Shown: positions 16,363 through 26,012, counted from the first letter of the stretch. The stretch is DNA of 64,000 nucleotides from Sulfitobacter sp. W027 (GCF_025143985.1 NZ_CP083564.1:428501-492500), one strand, 5' to 3'. The notes: generated by a model not told the origin, from the sequence alone. Program-made: numbers and translations.

Positions 16363-18708
16363 TTATTCGCCGTAGGGCACCCAGATGTTCTTAACCTCGG
16401 TCGCGGCTTGCAGGAATTCGCGCCCCGCGCCTTCGGCCCCGAACCAATCGCGCGCCATGCCGTGGTTGACCCAAGTGCGCTTGATATTGCTCGCCGCCCC
16501 TTTTTCGACCACGGCCGAGAGTTCCGCCGCGCCAAAGCTCCAGACGCCATCAATGTCCATATGCCGCGCCATCGGGTCGGCCAGATCGGCCTGCGGCCCG
16601 GTCAGGATATTCACCACACCCGCAGGCACGTCGGATGTCTCAAGCACCTGCACGAAATCGGTCGCCGCCAGCGGGAAGGGTTCGCTCGCCGAAAGGATCA
16701 CGCGGTTGCCCATGGCGATGGCGGGGGCCATGCAAGAGATCAGGCCCAAAAGCGGTGCCTCTGCCGGGCAAAGCGCCCCGATCACGCCCACAGGTTCCTT
16801 CATCGCCAGCGCCACGCCCCGGATCGGCACGCCGTGCACCTGACCGTCGTATTTGTCGGCCCAAGCCGCATAGGTGAACAGCCGGTCAATAGCGGCATCA
16901 ACCTCTTTGCGACCATTCTTTGTCCCTTGCATCGCATCCAGCCGCGCGGCGAATTCATCGCCCCGCGCTGAGAGGTTTTCGGCAATATAATACAGGATTT
17001 GCGCGCGCAGATGGCCAGTGGTCTTCGACCACCCCTTCGCCGCATGCGCCGCCTCAACGGCGTTGCGGACATCTTTGCGGCTGGCGAGGCTCACATGACC
17101 TAACAGTCCACCAGACTTGCCCCAAACCGGTGCGGAATACCCCCCATCGGGCCGGGCTTGCTTGCCCCCGATATAAAGCTTTGCCGTGCGGTCGATCCCA
17201 TCCTCCGGACCGCCTTCACCGCTGAAGGCTTCGATCTCTTTCAACGGCTTCTGAGCGGTCTTGGGCTTGGTATAGCTCGCCAAACCTTCCCAGCCGCCCT
17301 CACGGCCAAAGCCGCTCTCGCGCTTGCCGCCAAAGCCGGCGGCGGCGTCCATCATATTGGTGCCATTGACCCAGACGATCCCAGTCTCCAACTGCGGCGC
17401 AATATCAAGCGCGAGGTTCACATTCTCTGTCCAAACCGTCGCCGCCAGACCATAACGCGTGTTATTGGCCAGTTGCACGGCCTCGCTAGGCGTGCGGAAG
17501 GTGGTCGAGACCAACACTGGGCCAAAAATCTCTTCCTGCATCAGCGTATCTGCCGGGTTCAGCCCGGTGATCAGCGTCGGCGGATAGAAACACCCATTCT
17601 CAGGCATCGCGCCCGGCGTGACAAACCGCTCGCCCGCAGTGTTCGCCGCCACCATCTCGCTCACACGCTTGTACTGCACCGGGTCCACCAGCGCGCCGAC
17701 GTCGATGCTCTTGTCCAAGGGATCGCCGATGCGCAGTTTCTCCATCCGCGTGCGCAGCTTGGCATAGAAACGATCAGCCACCGGCTCATGCACCAGCAGA
17801 CGCGAGCCTGCACAGCAGACCTGCCCCTGATTGAACCAGATCGCATCGACCAAGCCTTCAACGGCACTATCAAGATCGGCGTCATCAAAGACGATGTAGG
17901 GCGATTTGCCCCCAAGCTCCAAAGTCAACGCCTTGCCCGAGCCTGCCGTCGCCTCACGAATGCGGCGGCCCACGGCGGTAGAGCCGGTAAAGGCGATCTT
18001 GTCGATATCCTCATGGCCGACGATCATCTCGCCCACGCTGCCATCGCCCGTTACGATATTTACGACACCCTTCGGCAGCCCCGCCTGTCGGCAGATATCG
18101 GCAAACAAAAGCGCGGTTAGTGAGGTATATTCCGCAGGCTTCAACACCACGGTATTGCCCATCGCCAGCGCGGGCGCGATCTTCCACGCCAACATTAACA
18201 GCGGGAAGTTCCACGGAATGATCTGCCCGCAAACCCCAAGCGCCTGCACATCGGGCAGTTCGCTCTCCATCAACTGCGCCATGCCCGCGTGATAATAGAA
18301 ATGTCGCTGCGCCAAGGGCACATCAATATCACGCGCCTCGCGGATCGGCTTACCGTTGTCCAGCACCTCCAACACCGCAAACAGCCGCGCATGCTTCTGC
18401 AACAGCCGCGCCAGTGCATAGATATGCCGCGCCCGGCCATGGCCGCCCAGCTTCTCCCACTTCGGCTGCGCCTTGCGCGCCGCCTTGACGGCGCTATCGA
18501 CATCACCCTGCGTCGCCTGCGTCAGGCTCGCCAAAACCTCGCCCGTCGCCGGGTTGGTGCTGTCGAAACCCGCTCCCGGCGCGGTGAAAGCGCCATCAAT
18601 GAAATGACCAAAGCGCCCGCCCTGGTCGACGATCCACGCCAGCGCATCTGCCGCCGATTCCGGGGCTGGCCCGTATTCCATGCTCTCAAAAATCTCGGAC
18701 ACGCTCAT
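16363..18708 (-). CDS. Double-domain aldehyde dehydrogenase (second domain degenerate)
   Basis: 781 residues starting at MSVSEIFESMEYGP. The first 480 residues form a complete NAD(P)-dependent aldehyde dehydrogenase: IIPWNFPLLMLAWKIAPALA (cofactor binding), FTGSTAVGRRI, LELGGKSPYIVFDDADLD (catalytic Glu) and FNQGQVCCAGSRLLVHE (catalytic Cys). After a linker (about 520) a second ALDH-like N-domain begins. It ends after a few hundred residues and lacks the catalytic Cys region and the LGGK motif, so it is probably structural. Just downstream of deoC in the same orientation (44 bp), it may oxidise the acetaldehyde made by deoxyribose-phosphate cleavage; that is an inference from context. Confidence 0.92.
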   Translation of the reverse strand: MSVSEIFESMEYGPAPESAADALAWIVDQGGRFGHFIDGAFTAPGAGFDSTNPATGEVLASLTQATQGDVDSAVKAARKAQPKWEKLGGHGRARHIYALARLLQKHARLFAVLEVLDNGKPIREARDIDVPLAQRHFYYHAGMAQLMESELPDVQALGVCGQIIPWNFPLLMLAWKIAPALAMGNTVVLKPAEYTSLTALLFADICRQAGLPKGVVNIVTGDGSVGEMIVGHEDIDKIAFTGSTAVGRRIREATAGSGKALTLELGGKSPYIVFDDADLDSAVEGLVDAIWFNQGQVCCAGSRLLVHEPVADRFYAKLRTRMEKLRIGDPLDKSIDVGALVDPVQYKRVSEMVAANTAGERFVTPGAMPENGCFYPPTLITGLNPADTLMQEEIFGPVLVSTTFRTPSEAVQLANNTRYGLAATVWTENVNLALDIAPQLETGIVWVNGTNMMDAAAGFGGKRESGFGREGGWEGLASYTKPKTAQKPLKEIEAFSGEGGPEDGIDRTAKLYIGGKQARPDGGYSAPVWGKSGGLLGHVSLASRKDVRNAVEAAHAAKGWSKTTGHLRAQILYYIAENLSARGDEFAARLDAMQGTKNGRKEVDAAIDRLFTYAAWADKYDGQVHGVPIRGVALAMKEPVGVIGALCPAEAPLLGLISCMAPAIAMGNRVILSASEPFPLAATDFVQVLETSDVPAGVVNILTGPQADLADPMARHMDIDGVWSFGAAELSAVVEKGAASNIKRTWVNHGMARDWFGAEGAGREFLQAATEVKNIWVPYGE

Positions 18709-18752
18709 GCCTTCATCCTTTTCCAAATACCGTCCTGCAGCCTGCAACAGGC

Positions 18753-19766
18753 TCAGGAGGTCGCGTGGCGGTAAGCCGCCGAATAATTGCCGGTCACATG
18801 ATGCTCCAACTGCCGCTCGATGTCGCCCAAGAGCGAAGACGCCCCAAAGCGGAACAGGTCGGGCTGCAACCAAAGGTCGCCCAGCTCTTCCTTCATCAGC
18901 GCCAAATAGGTGATTGCATCCTTAGCTTTCGAGATGCCCCCCGCGGGCTTGTAGCCCACACGCACCCCGGTGCGTTCATAATACTCACGGATCGCGCGGA
19001 TCATCACGAGGCTGACAGGCAGGGTGGCATTGACGCTTTCCTTGCCGGTTGAGGTCTTGATGAAATCGGCCCCGGCCATCATGCAGACCAGCGACGCACG
19101 CGCCACATTGCGCAGTGAGCCCAATTCGCCCGTCGCAAGGATCGCCTTCACATGCGCCTCGCCACAGGCCTCGCGGAAGGCGCGCATTTCGTCGTAAAGC
19201 GCCTGCCAGTTGCCCGAAAGCACATGACGGCGCGAGATCACGATGTCGATCTCGCTGGCCCCTTCTTCCACACTCATCTCAATCTCGCGGATACGCAGTT
19301 CCAAAGGCGACAGACCCGCCGGGAACCCGGTGGAGACGGCGGCGATGGGGATATTCGTGCCTTCCAGCGCGCGCCGCGCGGCGGGGATCATCTCGTGGTA
19401 CACACAAACCGCACCGGTGGTGATCGGGGCCATACCAAGCGCATCAAGCAGATCGGGCGCAATCGGTTGGCGCGCCTTGGCGCAGAGCCGCTCAACCCGG
19501 CGCGCAGTGTCATCGCCCGAGAGGGTCGTCAGGTCGATACAGGTCACGGCGCGGAGCAGCCACGCGGCCTGATGCGCCTTTTTCAGCGAACGCCGCGCGG
19601 GCAGGGCGGCGGCACGGCGTTCGATCGCCGAGGTGTTCGCCTGCACCGAGCGCAGCCAGTCCATATCAAGCGGCATAGGCTCGACACGTCGTTCGGTCAC
19701 CTGCGGCAGATGGCCGGTGGCGCCGGTTTCAGTCGTGCTTTCGCGCGGGGTCGTTTGAGTGGCCAT
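18753..19766 (-). CDS. deoC: Deoxyribose-phosphate aldolase
   Basis: Class I aldolase splitting 2-deoxyribose 5-phosphate into glyceraldehyde 3-phosphate and acetaldehyde in deoxynucleoside breakdown. 337 residues, of the longer DeoC type. Key segments are EIDIVISRRHVLSG, AHVKAILATGELG (the assisting Lys) and ADFIKTSTGKESVNATL (Schiff-base Lys), followed by GYKPAGGISKAKDA. The roughly 40-residue N-terminal extension is polar and of unknown use. It heads a two-gene unit with the double aldehyde dehydrogenase. Confidence 0.95.
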   Translation of the reverse strand: MATQTTPRESTTETGATGHLPQVTERRVEPMPLDMDWLRSVQANTSAIERRAAALPARRSLKKAHQAAWLLRAVTCIDLTTLSGDDTARRVERLCAKARQPIAPDLLDALGMAPITTGAVCVYHEMIPAARRALEGTNIPIAAVSTGFPAGLSPLELRIREIEMSVEEGASEIDIVISRRHVLSGNWQALYDEMRAFREACGEAHVKAILATGELGSLRNVARASLVCMMAGADFIKTSTGKESVNATLPVSLVMIRAIREYYERTGVRVGYKPAGGISKAKDAITYLALMKEELGDLWLQPDLFRFGASSLLGDIERQLEHHVTGNYSAAYRHATS

Positions 19767-19887
19767 CGGGTCTCTCCGGTTTGGTCAGGCGGGCAAAATG
19801 GCATGGGGCCGGGGGCAAGGCAAGCGACGCTAACCCCGCGTCACGGGGCGACTGCCTGAAATACAGGCAAGATGCCGCGATTGTTAA

Positions 19888-19902
19888 TGAGAACCATTCT
19901 CA
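19888..19902. promoter_or_regulatory. Fur-family operator 1 (Mur/Zur-type box)
   Basis: Palindrome TGAGAA-N3-TTCTCA, 46 bp upstream of the mntA ATG when measured from its centre. The half-site matches the general pattern of Fur-family sites, and its position before a metal ABC operon points to a manganese or zinc sensing repressor (Mur or Zur). Confidence 0.72.
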
Positions 19903-19906
19903 ACTG

Positions 19907-19936
19907 TTGACTTAATTGAGAATCGTTCTCATTAAT
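19907..19936 (+). promoter_or_regulatory. Candidate sigma-70 promoter of mntABCD
   Basis: A TTGACT -35 element (19907-19912) and an ATTAAT -10 element (19931-19936) are separated by 18 bp that consist mostly of operator 2. If used, transcription would begin at about 19943, i.e. at the start codon itself, which would make the mRNA leaderless. No Shine-Dalgarno sequence is visible before the ATG, which agrees with this. Confidence 0.5.
19917..19931. promoter_or_regulatory. Fur-family operator 2 within the promoter spacer
   Basis: A second TGAGAA-N3-TTCTCA palindrome, 29 bp from the first centre to centre, placed between the presumed -35 and -10 elements. Binding there would directly block RNA polymerase. 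Confidence 0.72.
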
Positions 19937-19941
19937 GTCTC

Positions 19942-20931
19942 ATGAAACATACATCTGACCTGCTTCGCCCTTCCCGCCGCACCGCTTTAATCGGTGGCAT
20001 CAGTGTCTTGGCACTTCTCGGGGCTGCGCCAGCCGCCTTCGCAGCGCAAAAACTTAACGTTGTCGCGACAACAGGGATGATCGCCGACGCCGCTCGCCGC
20101 GTGGGGGGCGAACTGGTCGAGGTCCGCTCGCTCATGGGCTCAGGGGTCGATCCGCACAGTTACCGCCAGACGCGCAGTGACATCGTGGCGCTGACACGGG
20201 CCGATCTGGTGCTTTGGCATGGTCTTTACCTTGAGGCGCAGATGGAGCGGTTTTTCGAAGATCTGGGCCGCAAGCGGGCCGTGGTTGCCGTGGCCGATGC
20301 GCTGCCCAAGGACGATCTGCTCAGCCACCCGGACTACGAGGGGCGTTATGACCCCCACGTTTGGATGGACCCGAAAACTTGGATCGCCGTGGTCGATGAA
20401 GTCACCCGCGCCCTGACCGAGGCGCATCCCGCAGGGGCCAAGACTTTCGCCCAGAACGCAGCCACCTACCGCGCCGAGCTGGAAAAATTGGCCACCTATG
20501 CCGCCGAGACTGTGGCACAGGTGCCAGAGAGCCAGCGCGTGCTGGTCACAGCCCACGACGCATTCAGCTATTTTGGACGCACCTTTGGGTTCGAGGTGAT
20601 CGGCATTCAGGGCATCTCAACCAACAGCGAGGCTGGGTTGAACCGTATCTCTTCACTGGTTGATGAATTGGTCGAGCGTGAGATTGGCGCAGTCTTTGTC
20701 GAAACCTCCGTTTCCGACCGCAACATGCGCGCGCTGGTCGAAGGCGCTGCGGCGCGGGGGCATGAGGTCGTGATCGGCGGGTCGCTCTATAGTGACGCCA
20801 TGGGGGAACCCGGCAGCTATGAGGGTACTTATATCGGTATGATCGATCACAATGTCACCACCATCGCCCGCGCGCTTGGCGCGCCGGTGGATGCGGGCGG
20901 GATGAACGGCAAGCTGGTACAGGGGAGCTGA
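19942..20931 (+). CDS. mntA: Manganese/zinc ABC transporter, substrate-binding protein
   Basis: Cluster A-I metal-binding protein (ZnuA/SitA/MntA family), periplasmic. 329 residues. The N-terminus SRRTALIGGISVLALLGAAPAAFA is a signal peptide with a twin-arginine-like pair, cleaved near AAFA|AQK. Metal ligands are suggested by GSGVDPHSYRQT (first His), DPHVWMDPKTW (second His), a Glu in the GIQGISTNSEAG region and ETSVSDRN. There is no long His-rich loop as in many zinc-specific ZnuA proteins, which together with the operators favours manganese. First gene of a four-gene operon; the start has no ribosome binding site. Confidence 0.92.
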   Translation: MKHTSDLLRPSRRTALIGGISVLALLGAAPAAFAAQKLNVVATTGMIADAARRVGGELVEVRSLMGSGVDPHSYRQTRSDIVALTRADLVLWHGLYLEAQMERFFEDLGRKRAVVAVADALPKDDLLSHPDYEGRYDPHVWMDPKTWIAVVDEVTRALTEAHPAGAKTFAQNAATYRAELEKLATYAAETVAQVPESQRVLVTAHDAFSYFGRTFGFEVIGIQGISTNSEAGLNRISSLVDELVEREIGAVFVETSVSDRNMRALVEGAAARGHEVVIGGSLYSDAMGEPGSYEGTYIGMIDHNVTTIARALGAPVDAGGMNGKLVQGS

Positions 20932-20934
20932 TCC

Positions 20935-21729
20935 ATGACACTTGAACTCGCCAGCAACCGTGAGGCCGCGCTGACATCGCGTGCCGACAGCCCGCTCGCT
21001 GTGCGCGGCATGACCGTCTCATACGGACAAAAGCCTGCGGTTTTTTCAGTCGATATGACCGTCGAGCCGGGAAAGATGACCGCAATCATCGGCCCGAATG
21101 GCGCCGGCAAATCGACCTTGCTTAAGGCCGCTTTGGGCATTCTTACCCCGCTGGCTGGCACCGCCACTGTCTTTGGCAAGCCGGTGGCTGAGCAGCGTCA
21201 CCGCATCGCCTATGTGCCGCAGCGTGCCAGCGTGGATTGGGATTTTCCGACCCGCGTGGTCGACGTGGTGCTGATGGGCCTTTACCCGCAGCTGGGGCTG
21301 CTGGGCCGCATCCGCCCCGTGCACCGCGCCCGCGCCACAGATTGTCTGGCGCGCGTCGGGATGGAAGATTTCGCCACCCGCCAGATCGGCCAGCTTTCCG
21401 GTGGCCAGCAGCAGCGGGTCTTTCTCGCCCGCGCCTTGGCCCAAGAGGCGGATCTCTACCTGCTGGACGAACCCTTTGCCGGGGTCGATGCCGCAACCGA
21501 GAAAGCGATCATCGCCGTGCTGAAATCTCTGCGGGATGCAGGTAAGACCGTTGTGGCCGTGCACCATGACCTGTCGACCGTGGCCGAGTATTTCGACAAT
21601 GTTTTTCTGATCAATACCCACCGCGTCGCCGAAGGCAGTGTCGCGGAGGTATTCCAAGCCAACCACCTGCAAGACGCCTATGGTGGTCGCTTGGCAGGCG
21701 CGCAGATGGATGCGTTGCAACTGTCATGA
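20935..21729 (+). CDS. mntB: Manganese/zinc ABC transporter, ATP-binding protein
   Basis: 264-residue ATPase energising the importer on the inner face of the membrane. Walker A is GPNGAGKS, the ABC signature is LSGGQQQRV, Walker B is LYLLDEPFAGVD, and the switch histidine follows in VAVHHDLS. It starts 3 bp after the mntA stop and overlaps mntC by 4 bp, so the operon is translationally coupled. Confidence 0.94.
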   Translation: MTLELASNREAALTSRADSPLAVRGMTVSYGQKPAVFSVDMTVEPGKMTAIIGPNGAGKSTLLKAALGILTPLAGTATVFGKPVAEQRHRIAYVPQRASVDWDFPTRVVDVVLMGLYPQLGLLGRIRPVHRARATDCLARVGMEDFATRQIGQLSGGQQQRVFLARALAQEADLYLLDEPFAGVDAATEKAIIAVLKSLRDAGKTVVAVHHDLSTVAEYFDNVFLINTHRVAEGSVAEVFQANHLQDAYGGRLAGAQMDALQLS

Positions 21730-22931
21730 TCTGGGACGCGCTGACGCTGCAACTGGGCTATAATGCCACGCTGGTGACACTCGGGGCCACGCTTTTGGGC
21801 ATGGCTGCGGGTGTTGGCGGCACCTTCCTATTCCTGCGCAAACGGGCGCTTGTCAGCGACGCGATCTCCCATGCGACGCTGCCCGGTGTGGCGCTGGCTT
21901 TCATGGCGATGGTCGCGTTCGGCGGTGACGGCCGCAACCTGATCGGCCTGCTGCTGGGCGCGGCGTTGTCTGCGGCGGCGGGGTTGCTTTTGGTCTCATG
22001 GCTCAGCAACCGCACGCGGCTGGCCGAAGACGCGGCGATTGGCTCGGTCCTCTCGGTTTTCTTTGGGCTCGGCATCGTCTTGCTGACGGTGATCCAGACC
22101 ATGAGCGCCGGACGGCAAGCGGGGCTGGAGGATTTCCTTCTGGGGTCCACCGCCGGGATGCTTCGCAACGATGCGCTGATTATCGCGGTGGCAGCGGCGC
22201 TGACGCTGGCGCTTGTGCTGCTGTTGCGCCGCCCACTTACATTGGCGTCGTTCGATCCCGAATATGGCACCGCCATTGGCCAGAACGTGCCGCGCACCGA
22301 TCTGGCGATGATGGGGCTGGTATTGGCCGTGACTGTGGTGGGGCTCAAGATCGTCGGGCTGATCCTGATCGTCGCGCTGCTGATCATCCCGCCCGTCACA
22401 GCCCGGTTCTGGAGCGAGCGCACCGATCACGTGGTGCTGATCTCAGGCGCACTTGGCGGTATCGCAGCCTATGTCGGTGCGGCGTTGTCGGCGGCGCAGC
22501 CGAACCTGCCAACGGGGCCGATTATTGTGCTGGTGGGCTTTGCGCTGTTTGCTCTATCGCTGTTGCTGGCGCCGGGGCGCGGGGCGCTGTCGGCTCTGCT
22601 GCGCCACCGCCGATACCAACGCCGGGTGCATCTGCGGCAGGGGCTGCTGGCGTTGGCCCATGGGCAACCGATCTACGAACAACTCACCCTACGCCTGCTA
22701 CGCGCCGAGGGCTATGTGCTCCCCGACGGAGTGGCCACCAAAGCGGGCAGGGGCCGCGCGGCCAAGGCGCTGCGGGATGAGACCCGCTGGCAGCTCATCC
22801 GCCGCGATCCGGCCTATGAGGCCGCCGCCCAGCAATATGACGGTCTGACCCCGATAGAGACTGTGCTGACCGCCGACCAAATCCGCGAAATTGACAGCCG
22901 CATCGACATGCGTGGCGGGGTAATGGCATGA
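21726..22931 (+). CDS. mntC: Manganese/zinc ABC transporter permease with cytoplasmic C-terminal domain
   Basis: 401 residues. The first 290 are an ABC-3 family permease with eight to nine membrane helices, including SDAISHATLPGVALAF and a LIPPVTARF-like loop (LLIIPPVTARFWS). After the last helix (about residue 288) comes a soluble tail of roughly 110 residues with RLLRAEGYVLPDGVATKAGR and KALRDETRWQLIRRDP, which resembles a winged-helix segment such as those seen in DtxR-type proteins. Typical SitC/ZnuB permeases of about 290 residues lack it. The start overlaps mntB by 4 bp. Confidence 0.92.
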   Translation: MIWDALTLQLGYNATLVTLGATLLGMAAGVGGTFLFLRKRALVSDAISHATLPGVALAFMAMVAFGGDGRNLIGLLLGAALSAAAGLLLVSWLSNRTRLAEDAAIGSVLSVFFGLGIVLLTVIQTMSAGRQAGLEDFLLGSTAGMLRNDALIIAVAAALTLALVLLLRRPLTLASFDPEYGTAIGQNVPRTDLAMMGLVLAVTVVGLKIVGLILIVALLIIPPVTARFWSERTDHVVLISGALGGIAAYVGAALSAAQPNLPTGPIIVLVGFALFALSLLLAPGRGALSALLRHRRYQRRVHLRQGLLALAHGQPIYEQLTLRLLRAEGYVLPDGVATKAGRGRAAKALRDETRWQLIRRDPAYEAAAQQYDGLTPIETVLTADQIREIDSRIDMRGGVMA

Positions 22932-23857
22932 ACGGTTCTGAATTCGTCCCCCTGTCGCTGGTGCCTATGCTGACGGGCATCTTCGTCGCCGTGGCCTGCG
23001 CCCTGCCAGGGAACTTCCTTGTCCTGCGCCGCCAAGCGCTGATCGGCGATGCGATCAGCCATGTGGTGCTGCCGGGGATCGTGGTGGCGTTCCTGCTGAC
23101 CGGGGTGGTCAGCACTTGGCCGATGCTGCTGGGCGCTGCAGGCGCGGCGCTGATTTCTGTGCTGGCCATTGAGGGTGTGCGACGACTGGGCAAAATCGAA
23201 TCCGGGGCGGCGATGGGCGTGGTCTTTACCGCCATGTTCGCGGGCGGCGTGCTGCTGCTTGAGCAATCGGACACCAGCAATGTGCATCTTGACGTGGAAC
23301 ATGCGCTCTACGGCAACCTCGAAAGCTTGATTTGGCTGGATGCGACCGGCTGGGGGTCTTTGTTGGACCCCGAGGTGCTGGCGACCCTCCCGGTCGAATT
23401 GCCGCGCATGGCTGTCACGCTTCTGTTTGTCGCGCTTTTCACGGTGATTTTCTGGCGACCGCTGAAGATCAGCACCTTTGACGAAGGGTTCGCGCGCACC
23501 ATCGGCATGAAGACAGGGCCACTCGGCCTTGGGCTGGTGATCGTCGCCGCGATTGCCGCTGTCGCCGCTTTTGACGCGGTGGGCAGTATCATCGTCATCG
23601 CCATGTTCATCTGCCCGCCCGCTGCCGCCCGGATGATGACCAATCGGTTAGAGCATCAGATTGCATGGTCGGTGCTGTTTGCAACTTTGGCCGCCATAAT
23701 GGGTTATGTGCTGGCGGGGTACGGGCCGCTTTGGATCGGCATGCGGGATTCGGTGTCGGCGGCGGGAATGATTGCTACGGTCTCTGGCGTGATCCTTGGG
23801 CTGGCGGCGCTGATGGGGCCGCATCGGCACAGAGGTGCCGCCGCCCCCGCCGCTTAA
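22928..23857 (+). CDS. mntD: Manganese/zinc ABC transporter, second permease
   Basis: 309-residue ABC-3 family permease, all membrane helices, with GDAISHVVLPGIVVAF and a CPPAAARMMTNRL loop. Two permease genes side by side are usual for sitABCD/mntABCD operons, whereas znu systems have one, which again favours a manganese (and possibly iron) importer. The last gene of the operon; a small hairpin with a T-run follows the stop. Confidence 0.93.
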   Translation: MNGSEFVPLSLVPMLTGIFVAVACALPGNFLVLRRQALIGDAISHVVLPGIVVAFLLTGVVSTWPMLLGAAGAALISVLAIEGVRRLGKIESGAAMGVVFTAMFAGGVLLLEQSDTSNVHLDVEHALYGNLESLIWLDATGWGSLLDPEVLATLPVELPRMAVTLLFVALFTVIFWRPLKISTFDEGFARTIGMKTGPLGLGLVIVAAIAAVAAFDAVGSIIVIAMFICPPAAARMMTNRLEHQIAWSVLFATLAAIMGYVLAGYGPLWIGMRDSVSAAGMIATVSGVILGLAALMGPHRHRGAAAPAA

Positions 23858-23858
23858 C

Positions 23859-23879
23859 CGAATCGCAACGATTCGTTTT
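23859..23879 (+). terminator. Rho-independent terminator of mntABCD
   Basis: A 7-bp perfect stem CGAATCG/CGATTCG with a three-base loop, followed by TTTT. A second partly similar CGATTCGTTTTT stretch lies about 20 bp further on. The remaining 260 bp up to mutL hold no gene I can support. Confidence 0.65.
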
Positions 23880-24140
23880 CTTACGAACCGATTCGTTTTT
23901 ACTTTGACCTGTGATTCGTCCTGCGTCTATACAGGTGGCAAGCTCCCCCGGAGACCACTTGTACCCGGGTCGCCCGCCGCTCTGATAAGACCGGAATAAC
24001 AAAAGCACCAGCGCGCCGAGAAGCCGACCCAGAAGCGGATCGCCCCAGTCTTGGCGGCGGTCCGCTGACTCTTCTCTCCCGCTCTGATAGACGCATTCCG
24101 ATCTGGCAGAATCGGAATTGGCCATGCTAGGTCTTGCGGT

Positions 24141-26012
24141 ATGCCAAGCCCGACCCCCAATATAAGCGAAAACCGCCCCGTCATCCGCCAGTTGGACGAT
24201 TCCGCGATCAACCGCATCGCGGCGGGCGAGGTGGTCGAACGTCCGGCTTCTGCGGTGAAGGAACTGGTCGAGAACGCCATCGATGCGGGCGCGCGGCGGA
24301 TCACCGTTGAATATGCCGACGGCGGCAAGACAATGATCCGTGTGACTGACGATGGGTGCGGCATGGCGCCCGAGGATCTGACGCTGGCCTTGTCCCGGCA
24401 CGCGACCTCCAAAATCGATGGCTCCGACCTGCTCGACATCCACACCTTTGGCTTTCGGGGGGAGGCATTGCCGTCCCTCGGCGCGGTGGGACGGCTCACG
24501 ATCACCAGCCGAGCGCCGGGGTTTGGCGGGGCCGAGATCACCGTCGACGGCGGACGCATGGGCGACGTGCGCCCTGCTGCGCTCAACAGCGGCACCATCG
24601 TTACCCTCCGCGACCTGTTCTTTGCAACGCCCGCGCGGCTGAAGTTCTTGCGCACCGACCGGGCAGAGGCGCAGGCCATCGGCGATGTCATCAAACGGCT
24701 CGCCATGGCCGAACCCTTCGTGCGCTTTGTGCTGCGTGATGTCTCGGGCGATGGCAAAGGCCGCGACGTTTTCCGGGCCGAGGCCGAGCAAGGCGATCTG
24801 TTTGAGGCGCTTCATGGCCGTCTGGCACAGGTGCTGGGCCGCGAGTTTGCCGAAAATTCCCTGGCCATCGACGCGATGCGCGAAGGGCTGCATCTGACCG
24901 GTTTCGCTGCCCTGCCGACCTACTCGCGCGGCTCTGCGGTGGCACAGTATCTCTTCGTGAATGGCCGCCCGGTGCGGGACAAACTGCTGACCGGGGCGCT
25001 GCGGGGCGCTTATTTCGACTTCCTCAGCCGGGACCGCCACCCGGCGGCGGCGCTCTTTGTCGAATGCCCGCCGACCTTGGTGGATGTGAACGTACACCCG
25101 GCCAAATCCGAGGTCCGCTTCCGCGATCCCGGGCTGGCACGCGGGCTGATCGTCTCGGCCTTGCGTCATGCGCTGGCCGAAGCCGGACACCGTGCTTCGA
25201 CAACCGTGGCGCAGGCAACCTTGGGCGCGATGCGGCCAGAGCCACAGGGTGCACGGGTCTATCAGATGGACCGCGCTGGCATGGAGCGCCCCAGCCCCGC
25301 CGCACGTGAGGCCGCATATCAGGCGCAAGCGCCGGGCTTTGCCGAGACCGCTGGCGTTTGGGGGCGGGTGGAGGGCACGCCGATGCCCGAAGCACCGGCT
25401 GATGCACAGGCGTCCGAGACGCTAGCACCGGACTACCCGCTCGGCACGGCCCGCGGGCAGGTGCATGAGAATTACATCATCGCCCAAACCGCCAACGGCA
25501 TGGTCATCGTTGACCAACACGCGGCGCATGAGCGGTTGGTCTATGAAAAACTGAAACGCCAGATGAATGACAACGGCGTCGCCGCGCAAGCGTTGCTGAT
25601 CCCTGAAATCGTTGAACTGTCTGCAAATGACTGTGCCCGTCTGCTGGAGCTTGCCGCCGAACTCGCGAAGCTAGGCCTTGGCATCGAAGGCTTTGGCGGC
25701 AGCGCCATCGCCGTGCGCGAGACGCCTGCGATCCTCGGCACCGTCAACGCCCGCGCGTTGATCCTTGATGTGTTGGACGAGTTGGACGACGGCGACAGCA
25801 GCAACATCGTGCAGGCCAAAATCGAAGCGATCCTGAGCCGCGTGGCCTGTCACGGCTCGATCCGTTCGGGCCGCTTGATGCGCGCCGAAGAAATGAACGC
25901 GCTCTTGCGTGAGATGGAGGCGACGCCGCATTCGGGCCAGTGCAACCACGGGCGGCCAACCTATGTCGAACTCAAACTCGCCGACATCGAACGGCTTTTC
26001 GGGCGCACTTGA
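24141..26012 (+). CDS. mutL: DNA mismatch repair endonuclease MutL
   Basis: 623 residues. The N-terminal GHKL ATPase has [27 protein letters not shown] and [11 protein letters not shown]. The following transducer domain ends near [14 protein letters not shown]. After a poorly conserved linker the C-terminal domain carries the endonuclease metal motif [12 protein letters not shown] (DQHAx2Ex4E), plus ACHGSIRSG and CNHGRPTY. So this MutL should nick DNA itself, as expected in bacteria without MutH/Dam-directed repair. Its stop overlaps the rmuC start (TGATG). Confidence 0.97.
   Translation: MPSPTPNISENRPVIRQLDDSAINRIAAGEVVERPASAVKELVENAIDAGARRITVEYADGGKTMIRVTDDGCGMAPEDLTLALSRHATSKIDGSDLLDIHTFGFRGEALPSLGAVGRLTITSRAPGFGGAEITVDGGRMGDVRPAALNSGTIVTLRDLFFATPARLKFLRTDRAEAQAIGDVIKRLAMAEPFVRFVLRDVSGDGKGRDVFRAEAEQGDLFEALHGRLAQVLGREFAENSLAIDAMREGLHLTGFAALPTYSRGSAVAQYLFVNGRPVRDKLLTGALRGAYFDFLSRDRHPAAALFVECPPTLVDVNVHPAKSEVRFRDPGLARGLIVSALRHALAEAGHRASTTVAQATLGAMRPEPQGARVYQMDRAGMERPSPAAREAAYQAQAPGFAETAGVWGRVEGTPMPEAPADAQASETLAPDYPLGTARGQVHENYIIAQTANGMVIVDQHAAHERLVYEKLKRQMNDNGVAAQALLIPEIVELSANDCARLLELAAELAKLGLGIEGFGGSAIAVRETPAILGTVNARALILDVLDELDDGDSSNIVQAKIEAILSRVACHGSIRSGRLMRAEEMNALLREMEATPHSGQCNHGRPTYVELKLADIERLFGRT

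Noticed and set aside
23775..24125. 116-codon minus-strand open frame between mntD and mutL with a hydrophobic stretch
   Set aside because: No ribosome binding site, it runs into the mntD coding end and over the mntABCD terminator, and its composition is not gene-like outside the hydrophobic part.
23880..24140. Regulatory RNA or gene in the mntD-mutL interval
   Set aside because: Contains only two partial repeats of a CGATTCGTTTT type and a loosely repeated GCTCTGATA; nothing stable enough to name.
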